Source of the DNA: Selaginella moellendorffii
Taxonomy: Eukaryota; Streptophyta; Lycopodiopsida; Selaginellales; Selaginellaceae
Length of the DNA stretch: 64,000 bases
Direction of reading: 5' to 3'
Assembly: GCF_000143415.4 (NCBI RefSeq)
Contig: NW_003314402.1
Span: 135,804 to 199,803, forward strand
The notes beneath the pieces were generated by a model. That model was not told the origin of the DNA. It was given only the letters and a program-made list of their open reading frames with translations, and did not search any database. Shown in pieces: positions 55,490 through 64,000 of this stretch (its first letter is position 1; the number at the start of each line of letters is the position of its first letter). The translations under genes were made by a program, and so were the position numbers.

Positions 55490-58269
55490 ATGCGATCCTG
55501 GCGATGGGTGCTCCATATCATTCTATTCCCGCCCGGACGTGATCTCCAGGATTTGCGAAGAAGAAGCTCGTCGATCAGATGCGCGATGCTGGCGCGCAAT
55601 TGATTGGGGCTTCCCGCTACATTTTCCCGCGCTATCGTCTCTACTTCTCCATTCTAGGGTTCTTTCTTGGAGGCGACGTAGGTTTTCTATTGCCCGCGTG
55701 GTCGAGGAGACGGCGCTGGGGGGCGGCCTTGATCGGCGTTCTGGAGCTACACAGGTAATGGGGCTCGAAATAGGAAGAGGCTCCAGCTTAAGGCTCCGAC
55801 GAGCAGTGCCAAGGCGAGGAGCCCCAGCCAGCGTTACGGTGACAACAAAGGCCCCTGGGGCAAAATGTTCCATCGGCAGTGGATCGCCAAAAACTCCTGC
55901 AAAAGCTGAGGCTTCTAGGACAGCAAAAATTGCCGAGGTGAGCAATGATAGTGGAGCAGAGGATTTATATGATTCGGGAGTAGAAAGTGGAGCAATCGAT
56001 GGTGGGGAAGAAGAGGTAAACAAGATTATGACTGGAGGAGGAAACGATGCCGAGGTGGAAAGAACAACAGTGGTGGAGAGCTCCATTGAGACTGTCAGGA
56101 AACATGGCGAGGCTGTTTCTAGCGCCTTAGCTGGACTTTCAATCAGAGGTAGTGCCTTGACCCACGGTAATCCCGTTAAGATGAAAGCTGGTTGTGGTTC
56201 CGTGAAAGCTGAAGCTTCGGTTTCGATCGCAGCTGGATGTGATCCTATGAAAGTAGATGGATTGGTGAAAATGGAAGCTGGTTTTGAGTCTGCAAGAGTC
56301 GAAGCTCTGGTTGGCTCGGTGAAGATGGACCCTCGTTATGATACTGTGAAACTTGAAACTCCATTCGGGGGTTGTTTTAGATGTTGAGAGGTGGTGGCTT
56401 CTCCAAGAGACTGAAGTTGCCGGGTACTCGACGTCCAGGGGATGCCGGATTCGTGTTGGCGAGTTCATTTCCTTCAGTTTTCCCAAGCCTGAAGCCGAAA
56501 GTAAGAAGAATTTCTTTGAGCACAAGAAGGTTCGGCCGAAAGTGAGCTCCGATATTGTAAGGTTCTTGACAAAAGCTTCAGGAGAGGTACGTTTCACTTG
56601 ACTTGTTTCTTCGTTTTACTTCTAACCATTTGCTCACAGATAGAACGGCTTCCAGCCGACTGCGCCAAGTGTTTGATACCTTTGGGAAGTGCAAAATGGC
56701 ACCAGAGGCTCTTTCTCTTATGAGCAGCATAGTTCTCCATTTGAGGTAGAGTTTTCTGTGTTTACCAGAGACGTTACGTATATGATGTGCTTGCAGAGTT
56801 TATATCAACAAGTCAGAAGCCTTACGAGGAGGGGGTTGAGCGCGGATTGAAGCTTCTGCAAGCTATCTTGAAGCCGGTAATGCTTCGAAGAACAAAAGAT
56901 TCAACTGATAAAGAAGGAAGGTAAGCATTTTTTTCTTTGCACCGTGCCTTGTCTTGTATTCACTCACAAGTTGGATAATTCTTGTTCTCCGACCGGCTCA
57001 ATGTGAAGTTATTGAATGCAAACTATCTGAGCCTGAACGTGATTTTTATGATGCCCTTTACCACAGATCTAAGGCATGAAGAACTTCTCTTTCTTTTATT
57101 TTCTCTTTTTTGTGAACACGTTTTTGCGTTTGTGATCAGGTAAAATTCGATCAGTTCGTTGAACAAGGTAAAGTTCTCCATAACTATGCCTCGATCCTCG
57201 AACTGCTACTTCGATTACGGCAAAGCTTGTGATCATCCTTTTCTTGTTCTGAGGTAGAAAATGCATCCTCTTATGTCTGAAGTTCCTGACGTTTTCTTCG
57301 TCACGCAGCCGTGGCGATACTGAAGACTTTGCGGACCTGGGAAAGCTGGCTAGACGTTTCTTGGACAAGAATTCCTCCCAGGTGCCTTCGACGGCGTATG
57401 TCAAAGAGGTGGTGGATGATATTCGTAAAGGAGAAAGTGCTGAGTGCCCAATTTGTTTGGAGATGCACGCAGTTCTTACACCATGCGCTCATCGAATGTG
57501 CCGTGAGTGCCTATTGAATAGCTGGCGTACTAGCGCCGGAGGTCCCTGTCCAATATCCGAGGTAACATATTGTTTTATTTCTCGAGCTCTTTTCCATATC
57601 CATAGCTATCATGCAGGCGTTCCTGTACGAAATAGGAACTCATAACTGTACCAAGAAGTAATCCAAAGTCGTCCAAAGTCGAGGCTCTGCTGCACCACCT
57701 CCAGACGTTAAGTGAGGCCGGGTCGAAAAGCGTTGATTTTAGTCAGTGGACAGCGTTTCTCGACTTGTTAGAGATACCATTGAAAAGGTACGAGCGTCTT
57801 TCCTTTTGTGCTTTCTCTTTGTTTGTGTTTCTAACAATGCACTGCCAGGAAGAACTTCTGTTTCGTCCGCTTGGACGGAACACTATCGCAGCGTCAGCGA
57901 GAACAAGTGCTCAAAAACTTGAGCAATATTCCAGCCGTGGCCGTAAGCTTTTTGTGTTGCTTACCTCCAAGAAACCACTCTATTTTGTGGACAGGTCATG
58001 CTCATGCCTTTCTCATGGTACGCGCTATAGTTTTCTTTTTTAGCCATCTTCCGAGTCGAGAATGTGGACGATCGAGCATCGGTCAGACGAAGAACGTATC
58101 GATCAAGCGATTCATCGTCAAAGTAAGCGCCACTTGAAACTCTCTTTGACGTTTCTCATGTCTCTAAAGCAGGATCGAAGCGAGGAAGCAGCGATTGATC
58201 GCGGGGGCTCTCACAGACGAAGAGGTGCGAAGCGCTCGAATCGAGGTGCTCAAAATGCTATTTAGATGA
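55490..58269 (+). pseudogene. RAD5-like pseudogene, copy F (best-preserved RING)
   Basis: One frame is open from the leader (55452) to 56387, 311 codons, through the acidic tail with its VKMKAG, VKAEA, VKMEAG and VKMDP motifs. An 80-nt deletion with GGT at both breakpoints (relative to copy E 45351-45433) then shifts frame before the HIRAN-like segment (56395-56590). The ATPase tail ([31 protein letters not shown]) is followed by the most complete RING (57445-57560: CPICLEM, TPCAHRMCRECL, GPCPIS). The final CPxC cysteine is Ser at the splice border, and three residues are missing after CLEM. Helicase-C pieces remain; the DSVEERM segment is deleted near 58173. No ATPase core. Confidence 0.85.
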
Positions 58270-59068
58270 GAAGAACTGGATTTTTTTAACTTATATCAGT
58301 GTACATAGTTAAAGAGGGGAATATGCTTCTAGCATCGGCGCGTATATTCTTCGGATAGTTCAATGTGTCATGGATGTAGGAGCTTTGGGTACAAGCATTT
58401 CTAGGTTTCTTCGCGGCTATGGCGGACAGCGAAGGAGCAGGCGATCGCGTCGCAAGCGGCGACGAGCAAGGTATGCATGCTAGGATCGCCTCGAGAAGCA
58501 GCAGCAGCGCCAGCGCCGGCGCCGCGCCGCGATTTCGCTGGCCTAGAGAGCCGGAGTAGCCGATCTAGATTCATGCAAGCATATTATCTCTAGGAAATTG
58601 AGCTGAACGCTGAGGCTTTGCAGGCGATCGCGTCGATTCCTCTGGTCTCCGCGGCCGGGGCGGCTAGAAAGCCGGGGCGCATTCTAGAGTTTCGGGGTTT
58701 CTGGGGCGATCAGTCATGTAGCGGGTAGAGCCGTTGGTGCGGCTTTTGAGGAGTCCAAACAGAGGCTCCATAATCTAGATGCTTTGGAAGGAGAAGGCGT
58801 GACGACCTCTCTAGATCTTGAGGAGCTACAAATTGACGGTCACCGTCGTGAGGGTAAAGCTCCACAGTTTTACAAGGTTTGTGCTTGCTTTTTTTCTTTC
58901 TCTATTTTCATGTGTTTGTATCTCTGGTTACAGCCGAAGGAGAACCGTTTCAGGACCTCTGAAGAACTAAAGGTATGCATATGCATATTCTTAATATTGT
59001 TATGTTTTCCATGTTTTACCATTTACTCTATACACCAGATTTTAAAATACTCAAAACCACGAGAGTAA
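58270..59068 (+). pseudogene. URT1-like relic with the same internal deletion as 18756-19500
   Basis: Leader joined directly to GTTGGTGCGGCTTTTGAGG at the junction GTAGCGGGTAGAGCCGTTGG, identical to the copy near 19165. It then reads EGEGVTTSLDLEELQIDGHR, the short intron, PKENRFR and TSEELK, and the GTATGC donor. No catalytic exon. Confidence 0.65.
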
Positions 59069-59232
59069 AGTAATATCCTGAGAATACGATTTGTAAGAAA
59101 AACAGAAACTGTGTCTTCTCCAAACGCTGCTGACGGCTTGGAAATCTCTGTTTTTGTTTTTTGAGTGATGCAAAATAGTGTAGCATTTGCGCAGATCGAG
59201 AACCCAATCGATGTCCACTGAAGGAGCAAGGT

Positions 59233-62200
59233 TTAATCCCAGAATGTTATCTGGAGATCCGGCCGCTCCTCAAGCCATGGTGGAACTTTCGTACCTTTTT
59301 GGCAGCATAGGACTTTGAGCCTGGGAAATAAGCCAAGGCCGTGATCGTCTGAACTCAATTGGGGCCACACTACATCATCATGATCAGCGAGCTCAAGAAC
59401 CTCCAATCCTGGAAGGGATGCAATGGATGATGGAATATCTTCAATCCCAGACAAGTGCACACGTCTTAAAAGAGTCATCTGGTCTGTTGGCTCAAAGAAT
59501 TCATTGGGGAGCTGCCTCATACAGCCCTTCCACCAATATAATATGAACAATTTCACCTTCAGCTGTGATCTCTCGGTTGGCATCAAGAGTCTCCTCATGT
59601 AACCTTCTACTCTCAGTCCATCAAGGTCTTTGGGGAGTTGTGTCACAAAGAGAGGCAAATGCTCCCATGTATTATCAGGAGCCAGATAGAATCTTAACCT
59701 CTTCAGGTTTGGAAGACTTGCTGCCAAATCATCCTTGAACTTCGACTGTGCAATGTGCAGATTTCGAAGCTCCAGCCATTCGAGGCATGGGAACGATCCA
59801 TCCAGACTGAAGAACTGGATACCACTGCAGTCTAGTTGAAGTTGTTGTAGCCGTTGAAAGCCCTTTAGCCAAGACAGGTCTTTCATTGTCTCATTGTTTC
59901 TGATCGTTAAAATTTGTAGCTGTGGCCATTCAAGGCTTTCGGCATTGTTTTCACCGTCTTGTACCCCGTCAATGGTAAAGTCCTGAAGCTGTTTGGAATT
60001 CTTAAACATTCGCTTCCAGTCAAGTTTGATACTCGATTGCACGCTAATGTCACATCGTCTTAGATTGACAAGTTGCCACGGGCCGGTGAAATCGCCAAAG
60101 TCCATGGTCTTTGCACTCAACTGCAGTTTCTCAATGTCCACTAGTGCACCAAGGTTGTGAGGTATTTTTATTGTTGCACGTTTGAAGTCTAGCTTTAAAT
60201 CTCTTAGCTTGTGTAGGCTTGAAATTCCACTCAAATCCATAGCCACAGCTAACTCCTTACAAGATTCAAGCTCCAGATGTTCGAGGCATGGGAACGATCC
60301 ATCCAGACTGAAGAACTGGATACCACTGCAGTGTATGTGAAGTTCTCGTAGCCGTTGAAAGCCCTTTAACCAAGACAGTTCTTTCATTGTCTCATTGTTT
60401 CTCATCCTTAAATATTGGAGCTGTGGCCATTCAAGGCTTTTGGCATTGTTTTCAACGTCTTGTACCCCGTGAATGACAAAGTCCTCAAGCTGTTTGGAAT
60501 TCTTAAACATTCGCGTCCAGTCAAGTTTGATAGTCGATACCACCCTAATGTGACATCGTCTTAGATTGACAAGTTGCCACGGGCCGGTGGAATCGCCAAA
60601 GTCCATGCTCTTTGCCCACAACTCCAGTTTCTCAATGTCAGGCTGTGAGGTATTTTTATTGTTGCATTGTAGAGTTTTAGCTCTAAATGTCTTAGTAGGC
60701 TTGAAATTCCACTCAAATCCACAGCAAACTCCTCATTGGACTTAAGCTCCAGCTCTTCCAAGTTGAATAATTGGGGCAGTAATGCAAAGTTGAATTTTCT
60801 GATCTCATTGCATTTCAAAACCTTCAGTGATGTCAAGCTGAAGAGCGCATCTGGGAATATTGTCGTCACAAATAAAACTCGAAGGTCAAGCACTTGAAGG
60901 TTTCTCAGCTTGGATATGCTCTCTGGAATAAAACGGACCAACTTAAAGCATCTATTCACGCTCAATACCTTGACATTTTGGATGTGATCTATAATAAGAC
61001 TGTCATCCATTACTTTACATCCATCGAGAAGCAAGACATCTCGCACATGAATGCCAGACAAAAAGCTGCTTGTAACCTTCTTTCCAATGAATGAAACTTT
61101 AGAAAATGTTGCAGAAATCCCAGGTGGACAATCATAGCCAAACAGGCATCCCTTCTCGTGCTCTTCCTGGGGTGGGTACTTCCCTTTCAAGATTCTTATG
61201 CACAGCTTGCGTACCATATCGTGCACAGTTACAAACTTATACCATCGAATCTGATTCTCGAATCTGAATCGATCATCAGTTGTCTTCACTAGGCATCTTC
61301 GTTCCAGTTCACTAACAATCTGCAGAGGCGAGAGTTCTGACCCAACCGCTATCCAACATTTTCTCAGATCATCAAACTCGATTCGCCGATCTTCTGGAAA
61401 CGCAGCCACATAGAGAAAGCACTCTTGCAGCTTTTCATCCTTATTAGACAGCTCGTCATAGCTAAACTTCAAGCGCTGGAACATCCGCTTCTCAATGTCC
61501 CCGTCATTCAACAAATGCATCTTCTGATAGCGTTCTTCCCACACCTGCGTCCCTTCATTCCTGTGGACAGCCATGGCACTGCCAATCACTTCAAGAGCTA
61601 GAGGGAGACCCTCACATTTGCCAGCTATTCTCTCGGCAACTTTCACAATGTCCGGATCACTAGGTAGTGAATCATAAAAGGCAAACTTCCAAAACATCTT
61701 TTTGCTCTCGTCCTCTGATAGCTTATGCACAGGAAATACCTTTGCACCCAGCTTGCTCAAAATGTCTTCCTTTCTGGTTGTTACCAGCACCCGGCTGTAA
61801 GAGGACAGCCCTGCTATAAAATCCAGTCCCTTGGCCAAGCTCATCTCCCACACATCATCCAGTATCAGCAAGACACAAATTCCACGAGCAACATTTTGTG
61901 CCAAGTGCTGCACATGCTCAAGGGTGCCTGCATTTTGGGCCCTCTCTTTCATGCCGCCCCAGTCAAGAGCGTTGAGGAGCTGGGCCCTGAGATCATCCTC
62001 CGATGCATCTTTCTTGACAGTGATCCATACAATGTTGTCATGGAAATGCTGCCGGACCCTCTGGTCATTGTTCACGAAGCTTGCAAGGGTGGTCTTGCCA
62101 CATCCTCCCATTCCCAGGAGTCCAAACCATTTCCCCGGGGCTTGTGGATCCAGGAGGGCATTCACCACCTCATCCAGCTGCTCCCCATGGCGGCCAAACA

Positions 62201-63077
62201 TGTCGTTGGCCTCGGGAACACCACGCCGTACATAGTTTACGAGACCTCTGTCTTGTGGACAACTCCGTACGGAAAAGCTGGTGCTCGGCTGTATCACTCT
62301 CAACTCTTCTCGCTCGTACCTTTCAATGTGCGGGAGGAGATCGTTCTCGCAAGTGCGTACCAGCTCCAAAATCGCGCCAGATCGCTTCTCCCTGCGCGAC
62401 AGATCCATCTTTTAGCTCCATTGCTTCAAACATGAATTCGAATAAGCCTTACTGTGATCCAAGCAGCGCTTGCGCCTTCTCAGTCCATTCAGTCAGTTCA
62501 GTCAGCCACGCCTCAGCCTCACCAGAGTAGCGGAAATCTGGATTCCTGTGCTTGGGAGCATTAAACTTGTCAAGCGTGGCCTGGATTCTGGATGCCCTCT
62601 TCTTTAGCTCCTCAATGTGGACATTCAGCTCATGCTCGTGACCCTGGATCTGCGACAGGAGATCGCCGTAGGCACTTAAGGACTTCGCGATCTCGTTACT
62701 CCGCTTGTACCTATAGGAAGTGGAGAAGTTCAACCAGCTGCCTGCCATTTGTACACACACACACACAAAAGATAAAATGCTACTGTACCCACCGCTTTAT
62801 GGGGCTCCAGATCCTGTTGTCGCGTGATCCCAAGAGTGCTTGTGCCTTGGTGTTCCATTTCCTGACACGCTCCAAGCATTCCTCGGCCGCTTCAGAGAAC
62901 ATAAAGCCAGGTCCATTTCGCTCCTTGTGGCGACCGAAAGCGTTGATCTTGTCCCGGATGTGGGGCGCCGGATTTGTTCTCCAGCGTTTCAATGTTGGCA
63001 TTGCAGTCCCATACCTTCTTAGCAGGGCCCAGAGCCAAGCCACACAAGGCGCTTGCCAAGGAGCCCACAACCTCCAT
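59233..63077 (-). pseudogene. CC-NB-ARC-LRR, copy 6, with two frameshifts
   Basis: Splice signals as in the intact copies: exon 1 63077-62784, exon 2 62710-62453, exon 3 62391-59233. Exon 1 has a 4-nt insertion (GGAT, 62970-62973) that shifts the first coiled-coil module. Exon 3 has a 13-nt deletion near 60639 (CTCAATGTC|AGGCTGTGAGG). The NB-ARC part and the first LRRs therefore end out of frame (MDLSRRE frame closes after 615 codons), and the rest of the LRRs lies in another frame (59233-60621). The NB motifs GMGGCGKTT, LLILDDVW, SRVLVTTRK, GLPLALEVIG and VTVHDMV are intact. It shares the 501-bp LRR duplication (59784/60285) and the DFIAGLSSYSRVLVTTRK region with copy 1. A 27-nt longer loop with a small internal repeat (CGAATCTGA) precedes the MHD motif. 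Confidence 0.82.
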
Positions 63078-63438
63078 GGCTGTAGACCTACAAGTAAAGG
63101 TTGTCTCCCTCCCAGAAAGAAGCGCAACATTAACTCTTGACCTTGTAGATCGGAATTCTTCACTTTTTTCACAGCTGTGGCTCACTCACTCTATGAGATT
63201 CACAGTGAGCACCGCAACGATCGCTACATCGCTCGCAAAAAACACGTAAAGTACTTGTGTCTTTGGCCAAAACCCTAAACATCGACACGCCCGAGAAGAA
63301 CATCGTCTTTTCTCTTGTACGGCGTTGATCCAGGCGTACGGGAATAGAGGGCTCCTCTGCCGATCTTTGATGGGATCCGGGCGATCTTGTCACCGACGTC
63401 TTGAAAGATCTTAGATTCTATCCGCAATCGCCCAGTCA
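63078..63438 (+). pseudogene. NLR 5' leader and PPR-derived scrap upstream of RAD5 copy G
   Basis: NLR leader to about 63128, then the ATATTAACTC-like block (here ACATTAACTCTTGACC) shared with 44089 and 55038. PPR-like readings are near 63190-63240 and 63300-63360. A deletion removes the KTGILK segment, leaving GCCAAAACCCTAAACATCGACACG. Confidence 0.45.
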
Positions 63439-64000
63439 ATGCGATCCTGGCAATGGGTGCTCCATATCATTCTATTCCCGCCCGGACGTGATCTCCAGGA
63501 TTTGCGAAGAAGAAGGTCGTCGATCAGATGCGCGATGCTGGCGCGCAATTGATTGGGGCTTCCCGCTACATTTTCCCGCGCTACTTCTCCATTCTAGGGT
63601 TCTTTCTTGGAGGCGACGTAGGTTTTCTATTGCCCGCGTGGTCGAGGAGACGGCGCTGGGGGGCGGCCTTGATCGGCGTTGTGGAGCTGCACAAGGTAAT
63701 GGGGCTCGACACTCCGGGTTTTAGAAATAGGAAGAGGCTCCAGCTTAAGGCTCCGACGAGCAGTGCCAAGGCGAGGAGCCCCAGCCAGCGTTGGTAAATC
63801 GTGGACGACAGGGAGCTCTAGATGTACGGTGACAACAAAGGTCCCTGCGGCAAAATGTTCCATCGGCAGTGGATCGCCAAAAACTCCTGCAAAAGCTGAG
63901 GCTTCTAGGACAGCAAAAATTGCCGAGGTGAGCAATGATAGTGGAGCAGAGGATTTAGATGATTCGGGAGTAGAAAGTGGAGCAATCGATGGTGGGGAAG
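63439..64000 (+). pseudogene. RAD5-like relic, copy G (cut by window end)
   Basis: The leader has the 60-bp segment in the same orientation as copies E and F. Then come the LDTPGFRNRKR-like segment (near 63705-63735), SGSPKTPAKAEASRTAK and the beginning of the acidic tail (SNDSGAEDLDDSGVESGA) to the window edge. It is closest to copy E (SGAEDLDDSG). Whether it has an ATPase core cannot be seen. Confidence 0.75.

Overview
The window looks like a plant nuclear genome, most likely a lycophyte such as Selaginella moellendorffii. The basis is intact-looking CC-NB-ARC-LRR (NLR) resistance genes, introns of only about 50-75 nt, and relics of plant RAD5, plant URT1-type uridylyltransferase, Rab7/RabG3 and PPR genes. 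The species call is an inference. A run of N (41601-41707) shows it is a draft assembly.

The 64 kb is a tandem array of one degenerate unit repeated about six times. In each unit a plus-strand RAD5-like pseudogene is followed by a plus-strand URT1-like pseudogene, which faces tail-to-tail an NLR gene on the minus strand. The NLR 5' end lies head-to-head with the next RAD5 relic. The two are separated by CT repeats, PPR relics or a long AT-rich spacer. NLRs: 888-4741, 12214-15419, 19677-23016, 32345-35671, 49416-52758, 59233-63077. RAD5 relics: 5838, 16691, 28286, 41587, 44441, 55490 and 63439 (cut by the window end). URT1 relics begin at 1, 8640, 18756, 30145, 43481, 46981 and 58270. AT-rich spacers: 15836-16690, 23393-28285, 36056-41586, 53135-54822.

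Each NLR is best read as three exons: two coiled-coil exons, then one large NB-ARC-LRR exon, joined by phase-2 introns of about 61 and 73-75 nt. With these introns the first, third and fifth NLRs (888, 19677, 49416) are open from start to stop. The second (12214), fourth (32345) and sixth (59233) carry frameshifts or deletions. The first and sixth share a 501-bp LRR duplication.

Every RAD5 relic that can be read through lacks the Walker A/DEAH ATPase core and helicase motif V, so the array grew from a copy that was already dead. Later microhomology-type deletions differ between copies and can order the duplications. One URT1 relic (near 11073) is fused to the C-terminal part of a Rab7-like GTPase. 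I found no tRNA, rRNA, CRISPR or recognisable autonomous transposon. The most notable content is the rapid NLR birth-and-death array, its two-module coiled-coil exons hidden behind short introns, and its recombinant junctions.
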